Below, in pieces: positions 17,607 to 26,733 of a stretch of DNA of 64,000 bases; position 1 is the first letter of the stretch; every line of letters starts with the position of its first letter. Made by a program: the position numbers and the translations under genes. The stretch is from Methylobacterium sp. CB376 (GTDB lineage: Bacteria > Pseudomonadota > Alphaproteobacteria > Rhizobiales > Beijerinckiaceae), in NCBI RefSeq assembly GCF_029714205.1, contig NZ_CP121648.1, positions 1,488,001 through 1,552,000 on the forward strand. The letters run 5' to 3'. The notes under the pieces were generated by a model. It was given only the letters and a program-made list of their open reading frames with translations. It ran no database searches and had not been told where the DNA came from.

Positions 17607-17645
17607 CCCTCATGAGGGCCCCGATCTCCTCGAAGACGAGATCGG
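17607..17645. terminator. possible terminator hairpins behind the binding-protein gene
   Basis: Two nearby inverted repeats: CCCTCATGAGGG and, at 17621-17645, CCGATCTC with an 9-nt loop before GAGATCGG. There is no T-tract, so intrinsic termination is uncertain. Confidence 0.3.
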
Positions 17646-17750
17646 CGCCCCGAACGGGCGGCGCAGCGTCGTGGTCCAGACCCGTCGTGGTCGAAAGCCC
17701 CTGAAGTCCGGCGGAGGGATCGTGCCGAACCTCGACGGATCGTCACGCGC

Positions 17751-18776
17751 TCACCGGGGCCCCGCGCCGTCCAGGATCGCGACCGCCTCCTCCGGCACCT
17801 TCCGCGCCCAGGCGCGGATCGGCCCCGCGGCGCCCGCGCGGAGCGAGGCGAGGAGCGCCGGAGGGGCCGGCTCGGCGATCGCCACGCCGTTCGCGCGCAT
17901 CCGGGCGTAATTGTCGGCCGTGCGGGTCGCGAGCAGCGCGAACTGGCTCTGCTCGGTCTCCGCGGCCGCCGCCAGCACCGCCTCGCGCTGCGCAGGCGGC
18001 AGCGCCTCGACCGCGTCGGTCCGCACGACGGCCAGCGAGATCGGGATCGCGTAGTTGATCGCCGTGAAGTAGCGCAGGTCGTCCCACAATCTGCGTCCGG
18101 CGCCGCCGTCCCCGGAGGTGAGGATCCCGTCCAGGTCGCGGCTCCTCACCTTCGCGACGGCCTCGCTGAAGGGCATGAACTCCGCCTTCGCGCCGGCGGC
18201 CCGCATCACCTCGGCCGAGGTGGGGTCGTAGGCGCGGATCGCCATCGCGCGGAGGTCGTCCGGGCCGGCCAGGGGCCGCGCCGTCCAGAGGCCGGTCGGC
18301 GGCCAGATCGTCATGTAGAGGAGCGTGAGGCCCCGCGCCGCGAGGGCCCGCGCGTAGAGCGGTCGCGCGCGCGCGTTCAGGTCCCTGGCGGCCTCGACGG
18401 ACTGGACGACGAAGGGCAGGGAGGCCAGCCCGAAGATCGGATCGGTGGCCTCGAGCGGCCCGGCGAAGGCGTCGCCGCCCGAGATCCGGCCGTCCTGTGC
18501 CGCGCGGATCATCTCGCCCGAACTGATCTTCAGCGCGTTGTCGAGGGCGTTCGCCACCTCGACGGCGCCCTGCGTCCGCTCGGACACCCGCCGCGCGAAG
18601 GTCGTCAGCCCGACGCCCGAGACGGTGCTGGCCGGGTACTCGGTCGCCATCACCCACCGGACCTGCGCCGCGGCCGGGCCGGCGACGAGCGCGGGCAGGA
18701 GCCCGAGGAGCGTCCCGATCAGCCGCCGCCGCGTCCAACCCGCTCGCTGGGGCAAGCCCCGCCGCCCTCGCCTCAT
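17751..18776 (-). CDS. TRAP transporter periplasmic binding protein (DctP-like)
   Basis: A 341-residue DctP-type solute receptor with a twin-arginine-like leader (WTRRRLIGTLLGLLPALVAG, cleavage near AAAQ). Typical pieces are VMATEYPAST at the mature start, a DPIFGLASLPFVV segment, the GLWTARPLAGPDDLRAMAIR stretch that lines the carboxylate-binding arginine, and NYAIPISLAV. No DctQ or DctM genes are adjacent, so it is an orphan receptor. It precedes no gene closely: 48 bp separate it from the PxpA gene upstream, with which it may form an operon. Confidence 0.83.
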   Translation of the reverse strand: MRRGRRGLPQRAGWTRRRLIGTLLGLLPALVAGPAAAQVRWVMATEYPASTVSGVGLTTFARRVSERTQGAVEVANALDNALKISSGEMIRAAQDGRISGGDAFAGPLEATDPIFGLASLPFVVQSVEAARDLNARARPLYARALAARGLTLLYMTIWPPTGLWTARPLAGPDDLRAMAIRAYDPTSAEVMRAAGAKAEFMPFSEAVAKVRSRDLDGILTSGDGGAGRRLWDDLRYFTAINYAIPISLAVVRTDAVEALPPAQREAVLAAAAETEQSQFALLATRTADNYARMRANGVAIAEPAPPALLASLRAGAAGPIRAWARKVPEEAVAILDGAGPR

Positions 18777-18824
18777 GGTGAGCCCCCTCCCGCCCGCACG
18801 CTCGCCGCTGCGGGGGCGCCATGG

Positions 18825-19592
18825 TTATCCCAGCAGGGCCGGGAGCGGAACGACCGCGATCCCGGCGGCATCGAGGGCCGCGCGCACGGCCCGCATCACC
18901 GGGACGGCGGTCGGCTCGTCGCCGTGGACGCAGAACGTGTCGATCCTCGCGGGAATCTTCCGCCCGGACTGGGAGATGATCGCCTTCTCGGCGATGAAGC
19001 GGAGCACCTGGTCGGCCGCCTGCCGCGGATCGTGGATCACCGCGTCGGGCCTCTCGCGCGATCTCATCTGACCGTCATCGTCGTAGACGCGGTCCACGTA
19101 GGATTCGGACGCCACCCGGAGGCCGAGGCGCTCCGCGGCCTTCGCCATCTCCGAGCCGACATTGGCGACGTAGATCAGGTCGCGGTCCGCCGTCCGGATG
19201 CCGCGCCCGATCGCCATGGCGTAATCCTCGTCGACGTGCGCCATGTTGTTCAGCGCCCCGTGGGGCTTGACGTGGGTGACCGTCGCGCCCTGGCCGCGCG
19301 CCAGGGCCTGCAGGGCGCCAATCTGGTAGGTGACGAGGTATTCGAGGTCGAGCGGGCGCATCCGGATCTGCCGGCGGCCGAAGCCCCAGACGTCGTTGAA
19401 GCCCGGATGGGCTCCGATCGAGACGCCGTTCGCGAGCGCGGCGCGGATCGTGTCGACCATGATGCCCGGGTCGCCCGCGTGCATGCCGCAGGCGACGTTG
19501 GCGGAGCCGATCAGCGGCATCAGCGCCTCGTCGTGGCCGATCTTGAACCGTCCGTAGCTCTCGCCGATGTCGGCGTTGATGTTGATCCTCAT
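18825..19592 (-). CDS. pxpA: LamB/YcsF family protein, 5-oxoprolinase subunit A-like
   Basis: A 255-residue protein that starts with the family signature MRININADIGESYGRFKIG and has ANVACGMHAGDP, GAHPGFND, VKPHGALNN and FCVHGDEPTAV. PxpA works with PxpB and PxpC in ATP-driven opening of 5-oxoproline. Neither partner gene is in the window, so the protein may act with distant partners or on another lactam. The ATG at 19592 has GGAGG at good spacing; an ATG 12 bp upstream is less likely. Confidence 0.88.
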   Translation of the reverse strand: MRININADIGESYGRFKIGHDEALMPLIGSANVACGMHAGDPGIMVDTIRAALANGVSIGAHPGFNDVWGFGRRQIRMRPLDLEYLVTYQIGALQALARGQGATVTHVKPHGALNNMAHVDEDYAMAIGRGIRTADRDLIYVANVGSEMAKAAERLGLRVASESYVDRVYDDDGQMRSRERPDAVIHDPRQAADQVLRFIAEKAIISQSGRKIPARIDTFCVHGDEPTAVPVMRAVRAALDAAGIAVVPLPALLG

Positions 19593-19655
19593 GGGGGCCT
19601 CCACGGCGGCGATCGCGGATGATGCGCGGGTGATCCAGGCGGCGCGCCCGCCTCG

Positions 19656-20909
19656 TCACTCGGCGGGTTCCTCCGGCGGGCCCGACAGGCGCCGGACCAC
19701 GTCGAGCAGCACGGTCGCGCCCGCCACGAGCTCCGCCTCCGACGTGTGCTCGTGCGGGCTGTGGCTGATGCCGCCGGCGCTGGGCACGAAGATCATCGCC
19801 GCCGGGCAGAGGCGCGCCATCATCTGGGCGTCGTGCCCGGCGCCCGAGATCATGCGCCGCACCGACAGGCCGCGCCGCGTCGCGGCGGCCTCGATCGCCC
19901 GGACCAGGCCCGGGTCGAAGGCCACCGGGTCGAAGCGGGCGAGGCGCCGGACCGTCACGGCGACGTCCTCCGCGCGCGCCACCTGATCGAGCCGCTCGGC
20001 CAGGTCGGCCTCGAGCGCCGCCAGCCGGCCCGCATCCGGGTCGCGCAGGTCGACGGTGAACACGGCGCGGGCCGGGATGACGTTGATCGCCTCCGGCTCC
20101 AGGCGCAGGCGGCCGACCGTGGCGACGCTGCGCCCGTTCCCGGCCCTGGCGCGCGCGCGCAGCCACGTCACGACCCGCGCGGCGGCCACGCCCGCATCCC
20201 GGCGCAGCGCCATCGGCGTCGTTCCGGCATGGTTGGCCGCGCCCTCGATCGTGACCTCCTGCCAGGAAATGCCCTGCACCGCCGCCACGGCGCCGATCGC
20301 GGTGCCCTCGCGCTCCAGCACCGGCCCCTGCTCGACATGCAGCTCGACATAGGCGCGCGGCCGCAGGAAGCCCGGCGCGTGCGGCCCCGCGTAGCCGATG
20401 CGCGACAATTCCTCGCCCAGCACCGTCCCGTCCACGCCGACCGTCGCCAGCGCCGCCTCCGCCGCGAGGCCGCCCGCGTAGACGAGCGAGCCCAGCATGT
20501 CGGGCGCGTAGCGCACCCCTTCCTCGTTGGTGAAGGCGGCGACGGCGAGCGGATGCGCCGGCCGGCCGCCCGCCTCCCGCAGCGCCTCGACCACCGCGAG
20601 GCCCGCGAGAACGCCGACGCAGCCGTCATAGGCGCCCGCATCGACGACGGTGTCGATGTGCGACCCGATCATCACCGGGTCGCCCTGCGCGCCTTCGGGC
20701 CGCCAGAGCCCGAGCAGGTTGCCGATCCGGTCCACCCTCACCTCCAGGCCCGCCTCGCGCATCCAGCCCGCGACGGCGTCGCGCCCGGCCCTGTCCGCGT
20801 CCGAGGCGGCCAGCCGGGTCAGCCGGCCCTGGGCGTCGCGGCCGACCCCCGCGAGCGCCCGCAGGCGGTCGAGGAAGCGCGCGGCGTCGATGGTGGGGGG
20901 TGAAGTCAT
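19656..20909 (-). CDS. M20-family amidohydrolase (hydantoinase/carbamoylase, AllC-like)
   Basis: A 417-residue Zn-dependent amidase. Metal ligands are visible in MIGSHIDTVVDAGAYDG, AFTNEEGVRYAP and the late GISHSPHEHT motif; the dimerisation domain insert contains ELHVEQGPVLE and QEVTIEGAANHAGTTPM, which mark the N-carbamoyl amino acid/allantoate group. Likely releases ammonia and CO2 from a ureido acid. It lies between pxpA and a diaminopropionate ammonia-lyase-like gene, recalling the E. coli ygeX-ygeY neighbourhood. Confidence 0.85.
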   Translation of the reverse strand: MTSPPTIDAARFLDRLRALAGVGRDAQGRLTRLAASDADRAGRDAVAGWMREAGLEVRVDRIGNLLGLWRPEGAQGDPVMIGSHIDTVVDAGAYDGCVGVLAGLAVVEALREAGGRPAHPLAVAAFTNEEGVRYAPDMLGSLVYAGGLAAEAALATVGVDGTVLGEELSRIGYAGPHAPGFLRPRAYVELHVEQGPVLEREGTAIGAVAAVQGISWQEVTIEGAANHAGTTPMALRRDAGVAAARVVTWLRARARAGNGRSVATVGRLRLEPEAINVIPARAVFTVDLRDPDAGRLAALEADLAERLDQVARAEDVAVTVRRLARFDPVAFDPGLVRAIEAAATRRGLSVRRMISGAGHDAQMMARLCPAAMIFVPSAGGISHSPHEHTSEAELVAGATVLLDVVRRLSGPPEEPAE

Positions 20910-20949
20910 GGGACGGGTCCGGATGTCCGACGGCGTCGGGCGCGCCTAG

Positions 20950-21046
20950 AGCAGCACCCGATCACGTTGCAATCGGGTGCTGCTGTAGGTCTCTGATCTT
21001 GCCGCATTTTCTGCGACGAACCGGCATCCACTTCGTCGGAAAATGC
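20950..21046. repeat. Rhizobiales-type palindromic intergenic repeat
   Basis: A perfect 13-bp stem AGCAGCACCCGAT with a 9-nt loop (20950-20984), followed by a second imperfect hairpin from GCATTTTCTGCGACGAA to TTCGTCGGAAAATGC (21004-21046). I know this GAGCATTTTCCGACGAAG-type unit as a high-copy element of Methylobacterium-like genomes. It ends at the stop codon of the neighbouring PLP-enzyme gene. Only one copy is in this window. Confidence 0.75.
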
Positions 21047-21047
21047 T

Positions 21048-22154
21048 CTAGTCCTCGAGCGCGCCCTCGGTGACCAGGATCAGGAGCCGGCTCGCGCGGT
21101 CGAGGCCGAGATCGGCTCGCCTCCCCGGCTGCCGGAGGGCGGCGACGGCGCCCGCGAGGCCCGCGGCGCCCGACGGGGTCGTCGCGGGGCCGCCCTGCGC
21201 GGCGAGGAGCTGCGGGGCCGCCGCCAGGTCCGGCTCGGACACGGTCACGACGCGCACGCCGCGGCGCCGAAGCACGGCGAGGGCCGGGGCGCTCGCCTCG
21301 CCGCAGGACAGCATCTCGGCCCGCGTGTGCAGGTCGCCCGGCACGCGCACCGGCCGGTTCGCCGCCAGCGCCGCCGGGAGGCAGGACGCCGTCTCGGGCT
21401 CGACCGCCACCACCGATCCGGGCGGGGCCAGCCAGCCGGCGAGCCCCTCGGCCATCGCGGCGGCGAGGCCGCCGACGCCGGCCTGGACGAAGAGGTGCGT
21501 CGGCCGGGCCTCGCCCGCATCCTCGACCTGCCGCCGGATCTCCGCGGCCATGACGCCGTAGCCGGCCATGACGTCGCCGACGACGGGGTCGCGGGGATCG
21601 TCCGTGGTGTCGGCCACCAGGATGCCGAGGCCCTCCCGCGCCGCGGCCGCCGCGGCATCGACCGCGTCGTCGTAGGTGCCCGCGACCCTGACGATCTCGG
21701 CTCCCCATGCGGCGATGCGCCGGGCGCGGGGCGCGGGCACGCCCGCGTGCAGGTAGATGCGGGCGGCGGCCCCGGCGAGGCGCGCCGCGGCCGCGACCGC
21801 GAGGCCGTGATTGCCGTCGCTGGCGCAGAGGAGGGTCGGCTGGCCGGCCGGCCGCGCCGCGACGAGGCCGGAGAGGTCGGTCCCGGCGGCCCGGGCCAGG
21901 GCCCTGAGGCCCGCATAGGTGCCCCCGAGGGACTTGAAGCTGCCGAGCATGCGGCGCCCCTCGTCCTTGGCGAGCACCTGCGCGACGCCGAGATGCGAGG
22001 CCAAACCGGGAAGCGGCCGGAGCGGCGTGGGCGCGTAGGCCGGATCGAGGCCGCGCAGGTCCGCGGCGATCGCATCGATCGCGGCAATCATGTCGATCGC
22101 GGCGGGGTCGGCGATCGCGGCGGTGGGCGAGAGGGCGGGGTCGGTCATGCCCAT
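21048..22154 (-). CDS. PLP-dependent diaminopropionate ammonia-lyase-like enzyme
   Basis: A 368-residue fold-type II PLP enzyme. The Schiff-base lysine is K74 in LGSFKSLGGTYAG; the substrate loop is CASDGNHGLAVAAAA, and a glycine-rich phosphate loop QAGVGGLAAA follows. The sequence is closest in style to DpaL/YgeX (2,3-diaminopropionate to pyruvate plus ammonia) but threonine/serine dehydratase activity cannot be excluded. ATG at 22154 and 22148 are both possible, without a strong ribosome site. Divergent from the Lrp regulator, with 78 bp between. Confidence 0.78.
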   Translation of the reverse strand: MGMTDPALSPTAAIADPAAIDMIAAIDAIAADLRGLDPAYAPTPLRPLPGLASHLGVAQVLAKDEGRRMLGSFKSLGGTYAGLRALARAAGTDLSGLVAARPAGQPTLLCASDGNHGLAVAAAARLAGAAARIYLHAGVPAPRARRIAAWGAEIVRVAGTYDDAVDAAAAAAREGLGILVADTTDDPRDPVVGDVMAGYGVMAAEIRRQVEDAGEARPTHLFVQAGVGGLAAAMAEGLAGWLAPPGSVVAVEPETASCLPAALAANRPVRVPGDLHTRAEMLSCGEASAPALAVLRRRGVRVVTVSEPDLAAAPQLLAAQGGPATTPSGAAGLAGAVAALRQPGRRADLGLDRASRLLILVTEGALED

Positions 22155-22232
22155 AATGATGCCGGTCCGCGGCGGCGGAAGGCGCCGAAATCATGCTAAG
22201 GCTCGCCTGTTTCCGCCGCGAATCCGCCGCCC

Positions 22233-22715
22233 ATGCCGGAAAACGTCGATCTCGACGCCTTCGATCGCGCTCTGCTGGCCGAGGTCCAGCGCGACAACCA
22301 AGTGCCGGCCCGCCTCCTGGCCGAGCGCGTCGGCCTGTCCGAGAGCGCGGTGCTGCGCCGGCTGCGGCGCCTGCGCGCCGAGGGGATCATCGTCGCCGAC
22401 GTGGCCCTGGTGCACCCGGCCGTGCTCGGCGCGCCGCTCACCATCCACGTCCTGGTGTCGCTGGAGCGCGAATCTCCCGATCTCCTCGACGCCTTCGTGC
22501 GCCGGCTGCGCGCCCGGCCCGAGGTGAGGGCGGCGTGGTACGTCACGGGCGAGGTCGACTTCGTCGTGCACCTGCAGCTCTCGGGCATGGAGGCCTACGA
22601 GGCCTTCGCCCGCGAGGTCTTCCACGCCGATCCGAACGTGCGGGCGTTCCGCACCATCATCGCCATGCGGCAGGTCGCCGGCACGCCGCTGGCGGCCGGC
22701 CGCTCGGCCCCGTGA
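22233..22715 (+). CDS. Lrp/AsnC-family transcriptional regulator
   Basis: A 160-residue feast/famine regulator. The helix-turn-helix covers LDAFDRALLAEVQRDNQVPA to GLSESAVLRRLRRLRAEG, followed by the IVADVALV turn and the RAM ligand domain (TGEVDFVVHLQLSGMEAYEAF). It faces away from the ammonia-lyase-like gene, so it most likely controls that gene or the amino acid catabolic group behind it. Confidence 0.88.
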   Translation: MPENVDLDAFDRALLAEVQRDNQVPARLLAERVGLSESAVLRRLRRLRAEGIIVADVALVHPAVLGAPLTIHVLVSLERESPDLLDAFVRRLRARPEVRAAWYVTGEVDFVVHLQLSGMEAYEAFAREVFHADPNVRAFRTIIAMRQVAGTPLAAGRSAP

Positions 22716-22736
22716 TCGCGCGGCCGCGCGGGCCGC

Positions 22737-23627
22737 TCAGGTCGGCAGAGGAATCGCGCGCAGCCGCGCCACGGCGAAATCGACGAAGGTCCTGACCTTG
22801 GCCGGCGCGCGCCGTCCCCCGGGGTGCAGCACGTGGATCGGCAGCGGCGGCTCCTCGTAATCGGCGAGCACGATCCGCAGGCGCCCGTCGCGCAGGGCGG
22901 GACCGACCTGGTAGTGCAGCGCCCGCGTCAGCCCCCAGCCCGAGAGGGCCGCGGAGATCGGCGCCTCGTTGCTGTTGCTCTGAAGGGCGGAGTGGACGGT
23001 CACGCGCTCGTCGCGCCCGAACCGCCATTCCGGCGAGGCCCAGGCGCCGGTCGAGACCGCGATGCGGTGATCCTTCAGGTCGGCGGGCGTCGCCGGAACA
23101 CCGTGCCGCTCGAAATAGGCGGGCGACCCGCAGACGACGCGGCGCATCGCCCCGACCCGGATGGCCGTGAAGCCGGAATCCGGCAGGTGGCCGATGCGGA
23201 TCGCGACGTCGACGCCCTCCTCGACGATGTTCACCAGGCGGTCGACGAAGAGCGTCCGCGCGGCCATGGTCGGGTAGGCGTCGAGGTAGTCGGTGACGAT
23301 GGGCAGCACGTGCATCTGCCCGAACAGGACCGAGGCCGTGACCGTGAGCGTCCCGGACGGCGTCGCGTAGGAGCCGGCGGCGGCGGCCTCGGCCTCGGCG
23401 AGGTCGGCCAGGATGCGGCGGCAATCCTCGACGTAGCGCCCGCCCGCCTCCGTCAGCTTCACGGAGCGCGTGGTGCGCACGAAGAGGCGGGCGCCGATGA
23501 CCTCTTCGAGTCCCGCCACCGCGCGCGTCACGGCCGGCGGGCTCATGTGCAGGTGGCGCGCGGCCTCCGCGAAGCTCGCCGTCTCGGCGACTTTCACGAC
23601 GATGCGCATGGCCTGCCAGCGATCCAT
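22737..23627 (-). CDS. LysR-family transcriptional regulator
   Basis: A 296-residue LysR protein of the AaeR/CrgA-like branch: MRIVVKVAETASFAEAARHL then SPPAVTRAVAGLEEVIGARL, and an effector domain with FVDRLVNIVEEGVDVAIRIG and RRVVCGSPAYFERHG. The ATG at 23627 gives the normal MDRWQAM start. It converges with the Lrp gene and reads in the same direction as the fusion reductase and GST upstream, which it may control. Confidence 0.87.
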   Translation of the reverse strand: MDRWQAMRIVVKVAETASFAEAARHLHMSPPAVTRAVAGLEEVIGARLFVRTTRSVKLTEAGGRYVEDCRRILADLAEAEAAAAGSYATPSGTLTVTASVLFGQMHVLPIVTDYLDAYPTMAARTLFVDRLVNIVEEGVDVAIRIGHLPDSGFTAIRVGAMRRVVCGSPAYFERHGVPATPADLKDHRIAVSTGAWASPEWRFGRDERVTVHSALQSNSNEAPISAALSGWGLTRALHYQVGPALRDGRLRIVLADYEEPPLPIHVLHPGGRRAPAKVRTFVDFAVARLRAIPLPT

Positions 23628-23836
23628 CGCCCTCGCTCCCGCCTGCCGGACGCTCCCGCCGGGCGCGCGCCGCCCGCGTCCCCGCCCGCGCCGCGGGATC
23701 GCGCCGGGATGGTAGGATACGCGGGAGGACGGCGTCACCTCACCCGCCGGGGGCGGTCCGGCTCCGGCGGTCCGCCCCGGCGATCGTCGGCGGATCGGGG
23801 GAGGGAGGGCGGAAGGGCCGCGCGGGGCGCGCCTCG

Positions 23837-25897
23837 TCAGAGCGCGAGCCGGATCCGCTCCGCGCCCTCGGCCGGCACCGCCGAGCAGATCAGCACCTCG
23901 TCGCGCGCGACGGGCGCGCCCGGCTCCCGCAGGTAGGTCACCGCTCCGGCCAGGAGCTTGGTCCGGCAGGTGCCGCAGCTCCCCTGCCGGCAGCCGAAGG
24001 CGGGACTGAGACCTCGGGCCTCCGCCAGGTCGAGCAGGCTGCCCGAATCCGGGGTCCAGCGCGCCTCCTTGGCGGACTCGGCGAAGATCACCGGAACGGG
24101 CGCGGCCGAGGCGGGCGGGCGCGGCGGAGCGGCGGGCGCGGCCGGTGCCGTCCGGACCAGCGAGGAGGGACCGAACGCCTCCGCGTGGATCCGCGCGTCG
24201 GCGACGCGGGCGGCGCGCAACCCGTCGTAGAGCGCCTGGACGAAGCCCGGCGGCCCGCAGAGGAAGAAATCGGCGTCGCCGAAGGCGAGGAAGCGCCGCA
24301 GGAGGGCGATGTCGATCCGGCCCGCGGCCTCGTAGTCGACGCCCTCCCGGGCCCCGTCGGGGTCGCCGAGCACGCGCACGATCCGCACGGCGCCCCGCGC
24401 CGCCTCGGCGAGGTCGGCCAGCTCCCGGTCGAAGGGGCGGTCGGCCTTCGTGCGGGCGGCGTGGACGAGCGTGGTCGGGCGGGTGCTCCGGGTGCGCAGC
24501 CCCTCGTAGACGACGTGCCGCAGCATCGCCAGGAGCGGCGTGATCCCGATGCCGCCGGCGAGCATGACCGCCGGCCGCGGCGCGCGGGCGTCGATGGTGA
24601 AGCCGCCGCGCGGCGCGCCCGCCTCGATGGCGTCGCCGACCCGGATCGCGTCGTGCAGGTGGCGCGACACCGCGCCGTCCCGCTTGACGCTGATGCGGTA
24701 GACCGCGTCCGAGGGCGCGACCGACAGCGTGTAGGTCCGCAGGCTCGCCCGGTCCGACCCGGGCAGCGTCACGCGGATCGGCAGGTGCTGCCCCGCGCGA
24801 TGCGGGATGAGCCCGGCCCCGTCGTCCGGAACCAAGTGGAACGAGCGGATCGCGCGGCTCTCCTCGACGATCCTCGTCACCCTGAACGGGCGCCAGCGGG
24901 CCGCGCGCTCGGCCGCGCGGAGGCGGTCGGCGGCCTCGCGCCAGTCGCCGGTCATCAGGGAGTTGGGCGACCAGCCCTGCGGCCGGAAGGACCAGCGCAG
25001 CGGGAGAGCCTCCCGCCTGCGCACGACCCGGCGGGGCCGGAAGGTCCACAGGCGCTCGGCGCCCTGAAAGGCCGCGATCTCGGGCGAGTCCAGGATCACC
25101 TCGGCCTCGCCGGTCATCTGCAGCAGGTCGCCCGTCTCGAAATCGGCGAAGACCAGCCCCGCCCTGCCGTTGAGGAGGATGTTGCCGAGCGTGGCGAAGA
25201 ACAGGTTGCCGGCGAAGTCAGGCACCGTGAGCGTGCCGTCCGCGGCGACGCGGAGGAAGCCGGCCTTGCCGCCGCGATGCGAGACGTCGACCTGGCGGCC
25301 CGCCTCGCGCTCCGCGTAGGATGCCACGAAGAACGTGTCCGCCGCCGCGATCAGGCGGCGCGCCGGCGCGTCGAGCGCGGCGCTCTCCTCGACGATGCCG
25401 GGGGACGGCGCGCGCGGGTCGCGCACGAAGGCGGCGTCGCGCAGCTGGATGTACTGGGGGCAGTTGCCGAAGCTCTGGTCGACCGCGACGCTTAGGCCGC
25501 CCGCCGAGGCGCGCAGGACGCCGTTCGCGCGGTTGCGGCGGCGGGTGTGGAGCTCGATGCCGAGCAGGCCGACCGGCTCGCCCTCCCGCATCCCCGCGCT
25601 CGCCGGATCGGCGGCATCGCCCCCCGCATCGATGGTGAGGAGGCGGGGCGTGGGCGAGGCGATGAAGCCGGGCCGTCCGGCCAGGAGCGTGGCCCATGCC
25701 TCCCCCCGCCCGTCGACGCTGCCCAGGACCACGAAGGGGATCTGGGCGAAGAAGGCGCGGTGCTGGTCGGGCATGGCGTCCCGCACCACGCGCCGGCCCA
25801 CCTCCTCCATGTGCGCGGCGACGCCGACCCGCTCCTGGATCGCCTTCTCGCCGGGGTGCCAGGTCGGCACCCGCGTCACGGCTCGAACCCCAGCCAT
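23837..25897 (-). CDS. FMN split-barrel / FAD reductase / 2Fe-2S ferredoxin fusion protein
   Basis: A 686-residue three-module redox protein. Residues about 35-240 are a pyridoxamine-phosphate-oxidase-like FMN split barrel (HRAFFAQIPFVVLGSVDGRG, SFGNCPQYIQLRD, GNLFFATLGNILLNGRAGL). Residues about 330-560 are a ferredoxin reductase (RTYTLSVAP for FAD, VMLAGGIGITPLLAMLRHV for NAD, FFLCGPPGFVQALYDG). The last 90 residues are a plant-type ferredoxin with CRQGSCGTC. No export signal, so cytoplasmic. It lies 58 bp behind a GST gene on the same strand. Electron path NAD(P)H to FAD to FeS/FMN is inferred. Confidence 0.86.
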   Translation of the reverse strand: MAGVRAVTRVPTWHPGEKAIQERVGVAAHMEEVGRRVVRDAMPDQHRAFFAQIPFVVLGSVDGRGEAWATLLAGRPGFIASPTPRLLTIDAGGDAADPASAGMREGEPVGLLGIELHTRRRNRANGVLRASAGGLSVAVDQSFGNCPQYIQLRDAAFVRDPRAPSPGIVEESAALDAPARRLIAAADTFFVASYAEREAGRQVDVSHRGGKAGFLRVAADGTLTVPDFAGNLFFATLGNILLNGRAGLVFADFETGDLLQMTGEAEVILDSPEIAAFQGAERLWTFRPRRVVRRREALPLRWSFRPQGWSPNSLMTGDWREAADRLRAAERAARWRPFRVTRIVEESRAIRSFHLVPDDGAGLIPHRAGQHLPIRVTLPGSDRASLRTYTLSVAPSDAVYRISVKRDGAVSRHLHDAIRVGDAIEAGAPRGGFTIDARAPRPAVMLAGGIGITPLLAMLRHVVYEGLRTRSTRPTTLVHAARTKADRPFDRELADLAEAARGAVRIVRVLGDPDGAREGVDYEAAGRIDIALLRRFLAFGDADFFLCGPPGFVQALYDGLRAARVADARIHAEAFGPSSLVRTAPAAPAAPPRPPASAAPVPVIFAESAKEARWTPDSGSLLDLAEARGLSPAFGCRQGSCGTCRTKLLAGAVTYLREPGAPVARDEVLICSAVPAEGAERIRLAL

Positions 25898-25955
25898 GGC
25901 CTCGTCCTCCGATCCGGTTCCGCCGGGCGCCCTCGGGCGCGCCCGCACCCGCGGG

Positions 25956-26573
25956 TCACGCCGCCGCGGAGGTGCCGACGGGCGTCTCGGCGAAGGGGAC
26001 GAAGCCCGGCAGGGCCTCGACCCGGCGCAGGAAGGCCGCGACGGCGGGGTAGCCGGACAGGTCGACATTCCCCTCGGGGGCGCGGGCCACGTAGCTGTAG
26101 AGCGCGACGTCCGCGATGGTCGGGCCCGCGCCGACGAGCCAGTCGCGGCCGGCCAGATGGGTGTCGAGCCGGCGCAGGAGCGTGTGGGCCCGGCCGATCA
26201 CCTCCTCGGGATCGCGCTTCGCCCCGAAGACCGTGATGAGCCGCGCCGCCGCGGGGCCGTAGGCCAGCTCGCCCGCCGCCACCGACAGCCAGCGCTGGAC
26301 GGCGGCCTCGCCGCGCGGGTCCGCGGGCAGCCAGTCGGTCCGGCCGAGCTTGCGTGCGACGTAGACCAGGATCGCGTTGGAATCGGCCACGACCACGCCG
26401 TCATCCACCAGCACCGGCACCTGCCCGAACGGGTTGAGCGCCAGGAATTCCGGGGTCTTGTGGGCGCCGGCCCTCAGGTCGACCTCGATCAACTCGTGCG
26501 GCGCGCCCACGAGCGAGAGGAAAAGGCGCGCCCGGTGCGCGTGGCCCGACAGGGGATGGTGGTAGAGCTTCAT
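25956..26573 (-). CDS. glutathione S-transferase
   Basis: A 205-residue GST with an N-terminal thioredoxin-like domain ([33 protein letters not shown] with the cis-proline and the glutathione-binding [11 protein letters not shown]) and an all-helical C-terminal domain with the structural N-capping box [15 protein letters not shown]. Start ATG at 26573. Probably co-transcribed with the fusion reductase that follows, giving a detoxification pair. Class and substrate cannot be read. Confidence 0.87.
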   Translation of the reverse strand: MKLYHHPLSGHAHRARLFLSLVGAPHELIEVDLRAGAHKTPEFLALNPFGQVPVLVDDGVVVADSNAILVYVARKLGRTDWLPADPRGEAAVQRWLSVAAGELAYGPAAARLITVFGAKRDPEEVIGRAHTLLRRLDTHLAGRDWLVGAGPTIADVALYSYVARAPEGNVDLSGYPAVAAFLRRVEALPGFVPFAETPVGTSAAA

Positions 26574-26733
26574 GATCGTCCTCGCCGCGGCGGCCGGGCC
26601 GTCCCCGGGCCGCCCGCGGAGGATGGCGAGGTCCCCGCGCGGCGAGAATGAGCGCTCTCGACAGTTCATCGTTCCGGATGCCGGAACAATCCGCGCGGCC
26701 GGTGCGGCGCGCCGGTCCGCGCGGGCGCGACGG

